Shown here piece by piece: positions 16,119 through 25,239 of a stretch of DNA of 64,000 nucleotides. Origin of the DNA: Halobium salinum (GTDB lineage: Archaea; Halobacteriota; Halobacteria; Halobacteriales; Haloferacaceae); assembly GCF_026586625.1 (NCBI RefSeq), contig NZ_JAODIW010000005.1:186001-250000 (forward strand), read 5' to 3'. Position numbers and translations under genes: made by a program. Positions within the stretch are counted from its first letter, which is position 1. Each line of letters begins with the position of its first letter. Under the pieces are notes generated by a model that saw nothing but the letters and a program-made list of their open reading frames with translations, had not been told where the DNA came from and made no database searches.

Positions 16119-17636
16119 GTGAGTTCCGTCGACGACTCGAGCAGGGACGACGACCGAGAGACGGTGCGCGCGCAGGCGGACCGACTGGGGCTCTCGGTCG
16201 GCGACGACCTGCTCGGTGAGCTCGCTACGGTCGTACGCCAGGCGGCCGAAGGGGACGCGAACCCCTCCGAGAAGGGCGACGGGGCGGTCGACGTACCCGA
16301 AGCCCCGGGCGAGTGGATGTGCCACGCGGGCCACCGCGCCGAGGACTCCGAAAACGCGCTGCTCGCGGTGTACGACGAGTCCCGGACACGGACCGACGTG
16401 GGGCCCCTCGCGGGCGTCACCGTCGCGGTGAAGGACAACATCGCGGTGCGCGGTCTCGAGATGACCTGCGGCTCCGCCGCGTACTCCGTCGTCCCCTCCT
16501 TCGACGCGACGGTCGTCTCCCGCCTGCTCGACGCGGGCGCGACCATCGTCGGCAAGGCCAACATGGAGCCGCTGGCGATGGGACCGACCGGCGAGTTCAG
16601 CGACTTCGGGCACGTGACGAACCCCCTCGACTCCGAGCGGGTGGCGGGTGGCTCCTCGAGCGGGAGCGGCGCGGCCGTCGCGGCCGGCACCGTCGACCTC
16701 GCACTCGGCTCCGACACCGGCGGGAGTGTCCGCATCCCCGCGGCCTGCTGTGGTGTCGTCGGGGTCAAGCCCACCCACCGACTGGTCCCCCGGTACGGGT
16801 TCGTCGACTTCGCACCCTCCCTCGACACCGTCGGCCCGCTCGCACGCGACGTTTCGACGGCTGCCACCGCCCTCGAAGCCATCGCCGGTCCCGACCACCG
16901 CGACCCGACCTCGGTCGACTGCACCGCCTCGTCGGGGACCCCTCTCGACGGCGTCACCGAGGAACTCGCCGACCCCGACGACGCCGCGGGGCTTACCGTG
17001 GCGGTCCCGGAGTCCCCCCTCGGACGGGCCGACGACCGGGTCGCCGCGGCGGTCGAGGGCGCGGTCGACCGTCTCGGGGACCTCGGGGTCGCCACCGACC
17101 GGGTCACCCTCGACTTCGACGGCCTCGACGACGCCTATCTGAACGTCGGCGCGGCCGAGTTCTCTTGGCTACTCGCCGGGAGCGGCGTCGTCAGGGGACA
17201 GGGCTCGGGCTACAACGAGGAGCTCCTGGCGGCGTTCCGCAGCGCTCGACAGAACGGCCTCGGCGACCACGTCGCCCGACGGGTACTGCCTGCGGCCGTC
17301 CTCGACGCCGAAACGGACGGCGAGGCGTACGCCGCCGGTCGCCGTCGGGCCGTCGCGTTCGCCGAATCGCTCGCCGCCGTCTTCGAGTCGGCGGACGCGC
17401 TCGTGCTCCCGACGCTCGGCGTCCTCCCGCCCCGGGTCGGAGAGACGACGACCCGCGAGGACCTCCTCCCCCTCGTCGCGAACACGGCGCCCTGCAACCT
17501 CGTCGGCGTCCCCGCCGTGACGGTGCCGGTCGCGACCGTCGACGGCCTCCCGGTGAGCGCACAGGCCGTCGCCCCGCGCTTCGCGGACGCCACGGCGCTC
17601 CGCGTGGCGGGCGCTCTCGAGCGGGTCGCCGAGTGA
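16119..17636 (+). CDS. Amidase-signature family amidase
   Basis: A 505-residue amidase-signature enzyme that hydrolyses a carboxamide or carbamoyl C-N bond. The Ser-cisSer-Lys triad is visible: K105 in TVAVKDNIAV, the cis-Ser region GGSSSGSGAA (177-186) and the nucleophile S203 in GSDTGGSVRIP. It lacks the extra C-terminal domain of AtzF-type allophanate hydrolases and the partners of GatCAB. The start is GTG. Given the biotin module upstream and the ring hydrolase 88 bp downstream, an allophanate-like or ureido acid substrate is plausible, but a general amidase role is equally compatible. Confidence 0.88.
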   Translation: MSSVDDSSRDDDRETVRAQADRLGLSVGDDLLGELATVVRQAAEGDANPSEKGDGAVDVPEAPGEWMCHAGHRAEDSENALLAVYDESRTRTDVGPLAGVTVAVKDNIAVRGLEMTCGSAAYSVVPSFDATVVSRLLDAGATIVGKANMEPLAMGPTGEFSDFGHVTNPLDSERVAGGSSSGSGAAVAAGTVDLALGSDTGGSVRIPAACCGVVGVKPTHRLVPRYGFVDFAPSLDTVGPLARDVSTAATALEAIAGPDHRDPTSVDCTASSGTPLDGVTEELADPDDAAGLTVAVPESPLGRADDRVAAAVEGAVDRLGDLGVATDRVTLDFDGLDDAYLNVGAAEFSWLLAGSGVVRGQGSGYNEELLAAFRSARQNGLGDHVARRVLPAAVLDAETDGEAYAAGRRRAVAFAESLAAVFESADALVLPTLGVLPPRVGETTTREDLLPLVANTAPCNLVGVPAVTVPVATVDGLPVSAQAVAPRFADATALRVAGALERVAE

Positions 17637-17690
17637 GATACTCGGGGAACGGCTCGCGGCCGACGGTCGCGACGGTCCCGTGGTCCGTGT

Positions 17691-17702
17691 GAACACTTTT
17701 GT
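17691..17702 (+). promoter_or_regulatory. GAACACTTTTGT promoter element (copy 1)
   Basis: A BRE/TATA-like element centred 27-28 nt before the ATG at 17725. The same 12 bases at the same spacing precede the SDR gene at 34255. Confidence 0.5.
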
Positions 17703-17724
17703 ACTGGCACGGGGTGGCACAGGT

Positions 17725-19104
17725 ATGGCGGTAGACCTGCGAATCAGCGGCGGGACAGTCGTGACGGCGACGGACAGCTTCGAGGCGGACGTGGCGGTCG
17801 ACGACGGGCGAATCGTCGCCGTCGGCGACGCCGGGTCGGTTCCGGACGCCGAGGAGACGGTCGACGCGTCCGGCTTGCTCGTGATGCCGGGGATGATAGA
17901 TCCCCACGTCCACATCGAGGACCACTTCTCGGTCGACACCTACGAGACGGGCACCGGCGCCGCCGCCCTCGGCGGCATCACCACCTACATCGACTTCGCC
18001 TGGCAGGCGTGGGTCGGCGAGCTGAGCCAGTACGAGGAGGAGGGCACCCTCCTCGAGGGTATCGAGGAGAAGCGGGAGAAAGGGGAGCGGGCCGTCGTCG
18101 ACTACAGCGTCCACGGCGCCATCACCCGCGAGGACCCCGACGTACTGGAGGAACTCGCCGACGTAGTCGACGCCGGCGTCACCTCCTTCAAGATGTTCAC
18201 GGCCTACGAAATCGGTCTCGGCAACGGGTTCATGAACCGCGTGCTCGAGCGCATCGCCGACCTCGACGCCGTCGGCGTCTTCCACACGGAGGACCCCTCC
18301 GTCTGTGACGAACTCACCGACCAGTTCAAACGGGAGGGAAAGGGCGACCCCGAGTGGTACCCGCAGTCCCGCCCGGACTACGCCGAAGCGATGGCCGCCG
18401 AGGACGCCGTCAGGATGGCACGGGAGGCCGGCGCGAAGTACTACGGTATCCACACCAGCTGTCGGAAGTCCGCCGACGTGCTCGAGTCGTTCCGGGAGGA
18501 CGGCTCGAAGGTGCGCGCCGAGACCTGCACCCACTACCTCGCGCTCGACGACTCGATATACGGCGAGGTGGGGAACCAGGCGATGATCGCCCCACCCATC
18601 CGCAAACCCGACGACAACGAGGCCATGTTCGAACACCTCCGGCGGGGGAGCCTCGACGTGGTGTCGACCGACCACTGCGGCTACATGCTCGAGGGCAAGC
18701 AGGTGGACAACTGGTGGGAGAGCACCTTCGGCGCGAACTCCCTGCAGGTGAGTCTCCCGGTCGTCCACGACGAGGCCGTCAACAAGCGCGGCTTCTCCTA
18801 TCCGTGGCTCGTCCGGGTCATGAGCACGAACGTGGCACAGACGTTCGGCCTGCCCGGGAAGGGGACCCTCGACCCCGGTACGGACGCCGACATCGTCCTC
18901 TTCGACCCCGGAGAGACGTACACTATCACGGCCGCGGACAACGCCTCCGCCGCCGACTTCTCCATCTACGAGGGCCGGGAGGTCACCGGTCGAGTCAAGC
19001 GGACGTTCGTCCGCGGGGAACTCGTCGCCGACGACGGCGACGTGGTCGGCGAGCCGGGTCACGGACAGTTCGTCGAGCGCGACCTGCCGGACTGGGAGGT
19101 CTAA
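17725..19104 (+). CDS. Dihydropyrimidinase/hydantoinase/allantoinase-like amidohydrolase
   Basis: A 459-residue cyclic amidohydrolase of the urease-related superfamily. It shows the metal motif DPHVH (60-63), the carboxylatable lysine K156 in TSFKMF, H187 in FHTED, a histidine in GIHTSC, and the catalytic aspartate in STDHC. The small beta-sandwich is formed by both ends (RISGGTVV; RVKRTFVRGELV). These proteins open dihydrouracil, hydantoin or allantoin rings to N-carbamoyl acids. Substrate class cannot be separated by eye; the nearby aminotransferases and mmsA favour dihydropyrimidines. It is followed after 97 bp by the chaperonin-like gene on the same strand. Confidence 0.88.
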   Translation: MAVDLRISGGTVVTATDSFEADVAVDDGRIVAVGDAGSVPDAEETVDASGLLVMPGMIDPHVHIEDHFSVDTYETGTGAAALGGITTYIDFAWQAWVGELSQYEEEGTLLEGIEEKREKGERAVVDYSVHGAITREDPDVLEELADVVDAGVTSFKMFTAYEIGLGNGFMNRVLERIADLDAVGVFHTEDPSVCDELTDQFKREGKGDPEWYPQSRPDYAEAMAAEDAVRMAREAGAKYYGIHTSCRKSADVLESFREDGSKVRAETCTHYLALDDSIYGEVGNQAMIAPPIRKPDDNEAMFEHLRRGSLDVVSTDHCGYMLEGKQVDNWWESTFGANSLQVSLPVVHDEAVNKRGFSYPWLVRVMSTNVAQTFGLPGKGTLDPGTDADIVLFDPGETYTITAADNASAADFSIYEGREVTGRVKRTFVRGELVADDGDVVGEPGHGQFVERDLPDWEV

Positions 19105-19201
19105 AGGCGGGGTCGACGGGCGCATCGTTCACCCACAGCCGTCGTGTGTCACGTGAACACGGGGACAACGTTTTCTCCCTTCACGGTATGAGTCCGGGTA
19201 G

Positions 19202-20959
19202 ATGAGTGCCCAACGAGAGGCGAGTGGGGAACCGGAACCGCAGCCGCAGTTCCCCCACGCCAACATCGTCGCGGTCCGAGCGATGGCCGACGTACTGGAG
19301 TCGACGCTCGGTCCCGTCTCCCACGACAAACTGGTCGTCCACCGGCTCGAAAGCCGGACCGAGACCGGGAACCCGGGCGTCCCCGCAACCGACGAGTACA
19401 CCGTCACGGGCGACGGCGCGACGCTCCTCGAGGAACTCCCCGTCCAGCACCCCGTCGCGCCGATCGTCCGGCGCATCCTCGGCCCCGAGCGGCCCGGCGA
19501 CACCGACGTCGAGGGCGAGGATATCCCCGACGGCGTGACGAGCGCCGTCGTCCTCTGTGCGAACCTCCTCGACGAGGCCGAGTCGCTGCTGGCGGACGGC
19601 GTCCACTCCCACGACGTGCGAGGGGGGTACGCCCTCGCACTCGACGCCGCACTCGCGGCGCTCGACGGGGAGAGCCGCGCCATCGACTCGTTCGCCGCCG
19701 ACGCGAGAATCGAGCGCGCCCTCGCTCGGACCGCGATGACCGGCAACGACGTCGGAGGACTGGCCGACCGCTGGGCTACCCTCGCCGTCGAGGCGGTCGA
19801 CGCCGTCGGCCGGCCGACCGCGGCGACGTTCGCGGTGCGGGCCCTCGGCGCCGGGTCGCTCGCGGACTCCCACCTCGTTCGCGGCGCCGCCCTCGACCGC
19901 AACGGCCGGGCGAACCGCGAGATGCCGAAGCGCGTCGAGGACGCCACCGTGCTCCTGCTGGACGGACACACCACGGGGGGCCTGCAGGACCCCGAGTGGG
20001 ACGAGGACGCGACGCTTTCGGTCACCGCCCCCGGGGACATCGACGGGGTGCGAGACCTCTACGCCGCGAAGCGCGAGGAGGTGGTCGAACACTACGTCGA
20101 CCTCGGCGTCGACGTGGTCGTCACTCGGCTGGGAATCAACGCGGGGTACCAGCGCCTGCTCGCCGACGCCGGTATCCTCGGCGTGCGCGGGGTGAGCCCC
20201 CTCGAGATGAAGCAGGTCGCGCTCGCGACGGGGGCGAGTCTCGTCCACAACCCCGCGGACGTGGAGGCGTCCGACCTCGGTCACGCCGGAGTCGTCGAGG
20301 AGCGACGTATCGACCCGCGCCGCGGTCGGCGGGCGAGCCGCCGGATGACGGTGTTCGACGACTGCCCCGACCCCCGGTCGGTGACGGCCGTCCTCCACGG
20401 CGTCACCGGACAGGTCGCCGAGCAGGCCTCGACCGAGGTCCGCAAGGCGGCCGCGGCGGTCGCGACCGCCCGCGGCGTGGGTGCGTCCCGCCCCGGCGTG
20501 GTTCCGGGCGCCGGTGCCACCGAACTCCGGCTCGCGGCCGCAGTTCGCGAGTCGGCGACGGGCGTCGACTCGAAGGCACAACTCGCTGCGCTCGCGTTCG
20601 CCGACGCGCTCGAGAGCGTCGTGGCGTCACTCGTGCGAAACAGCGGCGGCGACCCGCTCGACGTCGTCGCCGACCTCAGGGCAGCCGACCACGCGGGCGA
20701 GGGGCCCGCGGGCTACCTGCTCCCCGGGCGGATCGTCGGCGACCCCGTTGCGGCCGGGGTCGTCGGTCCGGCCGCCTACACTCGGCGGGCGCTCGTCGCC
20801 GCCGTCGAGGTCGCAGACCTCCTCCTCCGCGTCGACGACGCTATCGACGCCACCTTCACCGAGGAGCCGGCGGGCCCGGACGACGTCATCTACGACGAAC
20901 GCGCCGAGAACCACATGGACCACCTGGAGAAGAACCCGGGGACGCGCTGGGACCGGTAG
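19202..20959 (+). CDS. Divergent thermosome/CCT-family chaperonin paralogue
   Basis: A 585-residue group II chaperonin-like protein. Aligning features are NIVAVRAMADVLESTLGP (21-38), the nucleotide loop TVTGDGATLLEELPVQHP (67-84), the equatorial signature as EDIPDGVTSAVVL (107-119; the canonical GDGTT keeps only its Asp and one Thr), SPLEMKQVALATGA, DLGHAGVVEERRI, MTVFDDCPDPRSVT and GVVPGAGATELRLA (canonical GGGAVE). It lacks the Gly/Met-rich tail of normal thermosome subunits. The weakened ATPase motifs suggest slow or absent ATP turnover, or a non-classical role. It stands between two hydrolase genes of the catabolic region, far from any housekeeping setting. Family membership is clear; function is open. 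Confidence 0.82.
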   Translation: MSAQREASGEPEPQPQFPHANIVAVRAMADVLESTLGPVSHDKLVVHRLESRTETGNPGVPATDEYTVTGDGATLLEELPVQHPVAPIVRRILGPERPGDTDVEGEDIPDGVTSAVVLCANLLDEAESLLADGVHSHDVRGGYALALDAALAALDGESRAIDSFAADARIERALARTAMTGNDVGGLADRWATLAVEAVDAVGRPTAATFAVRALGAGSLADSHLVRGAALDRNGRANREMPKRVEDATVLLLDGHTTGGLQDPEWDEDATLSVTAPGDIDGVRDLYAAKREEVVEHYVDLGVDVVVTRLGINAGYQRLLADAGILGVRGVSPLEMKQVALATGASLVHNPADVEASDLGHAGVVEERRIDPRRGRRASRRMTVFDDCPDPRSVTAVLHGVTGQVAEQASTEVRKAAAAVATARGVGASRPGVVPGAGATELRLAAAVRESATGVDSKAQLAALAFADALESVVASLVRNSGGDPLDVVADLRAADHAGEGPAGYLLPGRIVGDPVAAGVVGPAAYTRRALVAAVEVADLLLRVDDAIDATFTEEPAGPDDVIYDERAENHMDHLEKNPGTRWDR

Positions 20960-21079
20960 GTCCTCAGAACGGTCCAGTGACCGGGGTGGGATAGCAGGAA
21001 AACCGACAGAGGGCGCCCACGAGGTCGCCGCCTGTTAACGAACCTTTATGAGGTATCGCGTGGACCCACAACTCGAGTC

Positions 21080-21919
21080 ATGGCAAAAGCTACCGTCTGT
21101 CTGACGTACGACTTCGACGCCGTATCGACCTGGCTGTGGTCCTACGACTCGTGGGACGAACCGACCCGACACTCCCGTGGGGTGTTCGGGGCGGAAGTGG
21201 GCGCACCGCGCCTCCTCGACCTCCACGACAAGTACGACGTGCCGGCGACCTGGTTCATCCCGGGCCACACCATCGACAGTTTCCCGGAGATCAGCGGGGA
21301 AGTGTGGGACCGTGGGTACGATATCCAGCACCACGGCTGGAGCCACACCGGTCCGGCCACCTTCGAGTCAGAGGAGGACGAACGCGCCGACGTCGAGCGC
21401 GCCCTCGACTGTATCGTCGACCTCACCGGCCGGAAGCCTACGGGCTACCGTTCGCCGGCGTGGGACTTCTCCGCGCACACCCTCGACATCCTGGAGGACA
21501 TCGGCATCGAGTGGGACTCGAGCAAGATGGCCTCGGACTTCCACCCGCACTGGGCCTACGGCGGGTGGAGCGCCCCGGAGGACGACGCGTACGACCGCGG
21601 TGAACCGACCGACATCGTCGAACTTCCCGTCTCCTGGCAGCGCGACGACTGGCCGGCCTTCACGTTCACGTGGGCACGCCCGCACCGGATGGGGTACGTC
21701 AGCGAGGACTCCATCTTCCAGCGCTGGTACGACCAGTTCGACTGGATGTACGAGAACGTCGACGGCGGCACGTTCATCCTCACGATGCACCCGCAGGTCA
21801 TCGGGCAGGCCCACCGGCTCATGCGGCTGGAAGCGCTCATCCAGCACATGCAGACGAAGCCGGACGTCGAGTTCAAGCTGATGGACGAGGTGGCGAGCGA
21901 CTTCCGCGAGAACAACTGA
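21080..21919 (+). CDS. Polysaccharide-deacetylase-fold hydrolase (PuuE/PgdA-like)
   Basis: A 279-residue NodB-fold hydrolase. The metal site is visible as TYDFDA (9-14) and the His pair region IQHHGWSHTGP (75-85); RSPAWDFS follows. The overall pattern, including the long C-terminal part with EDSIFQRWYDQFDWMYE and FILTMHPQVIGQ, is that of the PuuE-type allantoinase and HpPgdA subgroup rather than chitin deacetylases. PuuE is a metal-free allantoinase and some close relatives act on cyclic imides. Its place between chaperonin-like and PrpD-like genes in a ring-hydrolase cluster suggests an amide or imide substrate. There is no signal peptide, so it acts in the cytoplasm. Confidence 0.82.
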   Translation: MAKATVCLTYDFDAVSTWLWSYDSWDEPTRHSRGVFGAEVGAPRLLDLHDKYDVPATWFIPGHTIDSFPEISGEVWDRGYDIQHHGWSHTGPATFESEEDERADVERALDCIVDLTGRKPTGYRSPAWDFSAHTLDILEDIGIEWDSSKMASDFHPHWAYGGWSAPEDDAYDRGEPTDIVELPVSWQRDDWPAFTFTWARPHRMGYVSEDSIFQRWYDQFDWMYENVDGGTFILTMHPQVIGQAHRLMRLEALIQHMQTKPDVEFKLMDEVASDFRENN

Positions 21920-21988
21920 GCCGGCACCGACGACCGATTTTTCGAGCGTCCGCTTCGCCCGAGCGACGCGTCGGCCCGAGCGTTCCTC

Positions 21989-23344
21989 TCAGAGCGACCC
22001 GAGCAGGTCGCGCACGCCGTCCTGCTCCCGCAGCGACCGGAACCGGTCGAACGCCGTCGCGGCGGTCGGCTCCGGCACCGCGCGGGTCGCGCAGTCGACG
22101 AACTTCTCGCGCAGCGCCCGCTCGCTCATCGGGTTCTCGGGGGTGCCCGGCGGGCGTTCCATCGTCCCCTCGTAGGTCTCTTCGCCGGCCACAATGCGGA
22201 CCCGGGTGTGGTTCGACTTGTACGGGAGCGACTCGTCGACGTCGAAGCCCGCGCGCTCTCTGACGCGCTCTACCTCCGAGTCAGAGAGCGCCTCGTCCTC
22301 GAAGGCGGCGAGCCCGACCCGGTCGCGGGCGACGCCGCAGGCCAGCGCGTACTCCATCGAGAACTTCGCCTCCAACCCGGTCGCCGGGTCGGGGTAGACG
22401 AGCGCGTCCCCGGCGCCCCGTGAGACGGTGGCCTCAACCCGGTCGACCGCCTCGGGGTCGACCCCGTTGCGCTCGACGAGGTCCGCCGCGACCGCGAGGC
22501 TCGTGTGCGCGAAGTAACAGCAGGGGTACTTCTTGACCGAGATTCCGGTCTCGACCAGCCGCCACGGCGCTCCGGGCGGGTCGGCCTCCCGCTCGTCGCC
22601 GTCGGCGTACCGGTCCCAGAACCCCCGCTCGCCGCTCACGACCGCGTCGCCGGCGGTGACCCCCTCGGCGGCGAGCAGCGCCGCCGTCACGCCCGAGCGT
22701 CCGGCGAGCCCGGCGTGGACCGGCTTCGTCATCGACCCGAAGTTGCGCTTGAGGCCCGCGGGCGTCGACGCCGCGACGTTGAGCGCGCGTTCGGTCGCCT
22801 CGGCGTCGAGGTCCAGCAGCGAGGCCGCGGCCGCCGCGGCGCCGAAGACGCCGAACGTCGCCGTCGGGTGCCACCCCTGCTCGTAGTGGGTGGGGCTGAT
22901 CGGCTCCGCGAGGTAACACTCCGCCTCGAAGCCGGCGGCGAAGGCGGTCACGAGGGCCGGACCCGAAGCGCCGACGTGCTCCCCGACCGCGAGGGCGGGG
23001 GCGACGAGCGTGACGCTCGGGTGGCCGTCCATCGCCCACGAGAGGTCGTCGTAGTCGAGCGCGTGCCCGGCCGTCCCGTTCGCAAAGGCGGCCTCCGCGA
23101 CGGACGCGCTCCCCTCGACGCCGAGGAGGGAGACCCCGTCGCTCCCCGCACTCGTCGCCCTTACGACGCGGTTCGCGCGGTCACCTGCACCTTCGACGGC
23201 CCCCGCGAGCGTCACGCCGACGGTGTCGACGAACGCCCGCTCTATCGTGTTGACCGCGCCCGTCGGCACGTCCTCGAACGTCAGGTCGGCGACGAACGAC
23301 GCGAGCGTCCGCTCCGGCGCCGCCGCTTCTCTCGGCTCGGGCAT
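21989..23344 (-). CDS. MmgE/PrpD-family protein
   Basis: A 451-residue MmgE/PrpD protein. Known members dehydrate 2-methylcitrate, decarboxylate cis-aconitate or isomerise related unsaturated acids. Matching segments are NGTAGHALDYDDLSWAMDGH (about 90-109), the GWHPTATFGVFGAAAAA block, KPVHAGLAGRSGV and the KKYPCCYFAHTSL block. It follows hyuB by 86 bases on the same strand, probably in the same operon (hyuA-hyuB-prpD). Methylcitrate synthase and lyase are absent nearby, so a role in the methylcitrate cycle is unlikely; a dicarboxylic acid released from a ring is a better guess. Confidence 0.85.
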   Translation of the reverse strand: MPEPREAAAPERTLASFVADLTFEDVPTGAVNTIERAFVDTVGVTLAGAVEGAGDRANRVVRATSAGSDGVSLLGVEGSASVAEAAFANGTAGHALDYDDLSWAMDGHPSVTLVAPALAVGEHVGASGPALVTAFAAGFEAECYLAEPISPTHYEQGWHPTATFGVFGAAAAAASLLDLDAEATERALNVAASTPAGLKRNFGSMTKPVHAGLAGRSGVTAALLAAEGVTAGDAVVSGERGFWDRYADGDEREADPPGAPWRLVETGISVKKYPCCYFAHTSLAVAADLVERNGVDPEAVDRVEATVSRGAGDALVYPDPATGLEAKFSMEYALACGVARDRVGLAAFEDEALSDSEVERVRERAGFDVDESLPYKSNHTRVRIVAGEETYEGTMERPPGTPENPMSERALREKFVDCATRAVPEPTAATAFDRFRSLREQDGVRDLLGSL

Positions 23345-23430
23345 ACGTTCGGTCGTTCGAGAGAACAGCGCTAAAGCGTTGCGTCGGTCGTACCCCCTGC
23401 CGTCAGCGACGAGGCCGCTCGGGGTCGGCC

Positions 23431-25239
23431 TCAGTCCCCGCGCAGCGTCGCCGTCGCCGCCTCGTCCATCTCGCCGTCCTCGATGACGACGCCGTAGGAC
23501 TCCCTCGCCGCCTCGGCGGAGACGAGGCCGTCGAGGTAGTCCTCGTACACCTGCTCCGCCGGCCGGTCGTGTGGGTCGCCGTAGCCGCCGCCGCTGGCAG
23601 TCTTGATGAGCACGCGGTCCTCGGCGCCGAACTTGTACCCCGACTCCTTCGAGTTGAGGTCGACGGTCTCCCCGTCGGCGGTGATGTGCTTCAGGTCGCC
23701 GTGGGTCCCCTCCTCGCCGCCGAACAGGCCGTGGGGCCGGTAGGTGTTCCCGTCGCCCTCCATCGTCATCACGGCGTCCGTGAGGAACCGGGACTCGCGG
23801 ACGATGCCGTGGCCGCCGCGGTGTCTCCCGGCGCCGTGACCGTCCTCGCGGAGGTGGTAGCGCTCGACGCGCATCGGATGGGAGAGTTCGATGTCCTCGA
23901 CGGGCCGGTTCTTGGTGTTGTGGACGAGCGCGTCCACGGCGTCGAGACCGTCGGCCTCGGGACGCCCGCCGTAGGAGCCCTCGTTCACCTCGAGGTACAC
24001 CCAGTACTCGCCCCTGTCGTCGGTGCCGCCGTAGCTGACGAAGTACACCTGCCCGCAGGTGCCGGCGCACACCCGGTCGGGGAGCACGTCGGCGAGCGCC
24101 TCGATGATGAGGTCGCTCATCTTGTCCACTTGGTTGATGCGGGCGAATGCCGAGGTGGGCGGCGTCGGGTTGAACATACAGCCCGGTCGGGCCTTCGGGT
24201 GGACCGGCGCGAACGTTCCGGAGTTCTGTGGCAGGTAGTCGTCGCGCACCGCCGTGTCCATCAGGATGGAGCGGATGGTGAAGTAGATACAGACGTCAGT
24301 CGAGCCGTGGAACGGGATGTTGTACCCGGTCGGCGTCTGGTCGGCCGACTCGCTCATGTCGACGGTGATGTCGCTACCCTCGACGGTGACCTCCGCCGCG
24401 ATTTTCAGGCGCTGGCCCCGGTTGCGGCCGTCGTCGTCGAGGTAGTCCTCGGCGTAGTACGTCCCGTCCGGAATCTGCTCGATTTCGGCGCGAAGCAGCG
24501 CCTCGGCGTAGTCCATCAGCGCCTCCCCGGCCTGCTGGATGCGCTCGAGACCGTACTTGTCGACGAGCGCGAGGTAGCGCTCCTCGCCGACGTGACAGGA
24601 GGAGATCTGCGCCTGCAGGTCGCCGATGACCTCTCGTGGGGTACGGACGTTGTCCTCGATGAAGTTCCAGATTTCGTCGACGCGCTCGCCGCCGTCGTAC
24701 ACCTTCGTCGACCGGAACAGGCTCCCCTCGGCGTACATGTCCTCCAGGTCGATGGCCAGCCCGGGCGTCGCCGAGCCGATGTCGAGGTGGTGGGCCGTGT
24801 TCGCCGCCCACGCGATGTGCTCGCCCTCGTAGAATATCGGGACCGCGACCGCGATGTCGGGGGAGTGACTCGCCCCGTAGTGCGGGTGGTTGTGGATGAA
24901 CACGTCACCCTCCTGAATCGCGTCCTCCCGGCTGACCCCGCGCTCCTCGAAGGTGTCGTACATCCCCTGCAGGTAGCCGATGAGCGAGCCGACGTGCATC
25001 GGCGTGGAGTCGCTCTCACAGAGTTCGCGGCAGTCGGTGGTGAAGATGCCCGCGCCCATGTCCTCGCTCTCCCGGATGATGGAGGAGTACGAGGAGCGGA
25101 TGAGCTTGTACCCCATTTCCTGGGCGATGGTGTCCAGTTCGCCGCCGATGACCTGCATGGTCACCGGGTCGATGTCCCGGTCCGCCACGGCCGCCGCGGC
25201 GCTCGCGCTGCTCGTCTCCTCCTGGCTGTCTCGTGTCAT
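23431..25239 (-). CDS. hyuB: HyuB-type hydantoinase/oxoprolinase beta subunit (copy 1)
   Basis: A 602-residue HyuB (hydantoinase B/oxoprolinase C-terminal half) protein, partner of HyuA. Together these form ATP-dependent N-methylhydantoinase or oxoprolinase-type ring-opening enzymes. It begins DIDPVTMQVIGGELDTIAQE after a 20-residue Ser/Ala leader and holds GDVFIHNHPHYGASHSPDI, HHLDIGSATPG, GHGAGRHRGGHGIVRESRF, and the glycine-rich end TASGGGYGDP. The frame is open further upstream, but the ATG at 25239 overlaps the hyuA stop (TGATG), giving coupled translation. Substrate is not predictable from sequence; PrpD downstream sets it apart from copy 2. Confidence 0.92.
   Translation of the reverse strand: MTRDSQEETSSASAAAAVADRDIDPVTMQVIGGELDTIAQEMGYKLIRSSYSSIIRESEDMGAGIFTTDCRELCESDSTPMHVGSLIGYLQGMYDTFEERGVSREDAIQEGDVFIHNHPHYGASHSPDIAVAVPIFYEGEHIAWAANTAHHLDIGSATPGLAIDLEDMYAEGSLFRSTKVYDGGERVDEIWNFIEDNVRTPREVIGDLQAQISSCHVGEERYLALVDKYGLERIQQAGEALMDYAEALLRAEIEQIPDGTYYAEDYLDDDGRNRGQRLKIAAEVTVEGSDITVDMSESADQTPTGYNIPFHGSTDVCIYFTIRSILMDTAVRDDYLPQNSGTFAPVHPKARPGCMFNPTPPTSAFARINQVDKMSDLIIEALADVLPDRVCAGTCGQVYFVSYGGTDDRGEYWVYLEVNEGSYGGRPEADGLDAVDALVHNTKNRPVEDIELSHPMRVERYHLREDGHGAGRHRGGHGIVRESRFLTDAVMTMEGDGNTYRPHGLFGGEEGTHGDLKHITADGETVDLNSKESGYKFGAEDRVLIKTASGGGYGDPHDRPAEQVYEDYLDGLVSAEAARESYGVVIEDGEMDEAATATLRGD

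Noticed and set aside
17191-19125. 644-residue minus-strand frame opposite the dihydropyrimidinase-like gene
   Set aside because: It has no recognisable domain and is the antisense of a gene with clear catalytic motifs; long antisense frames are common at this GC content.
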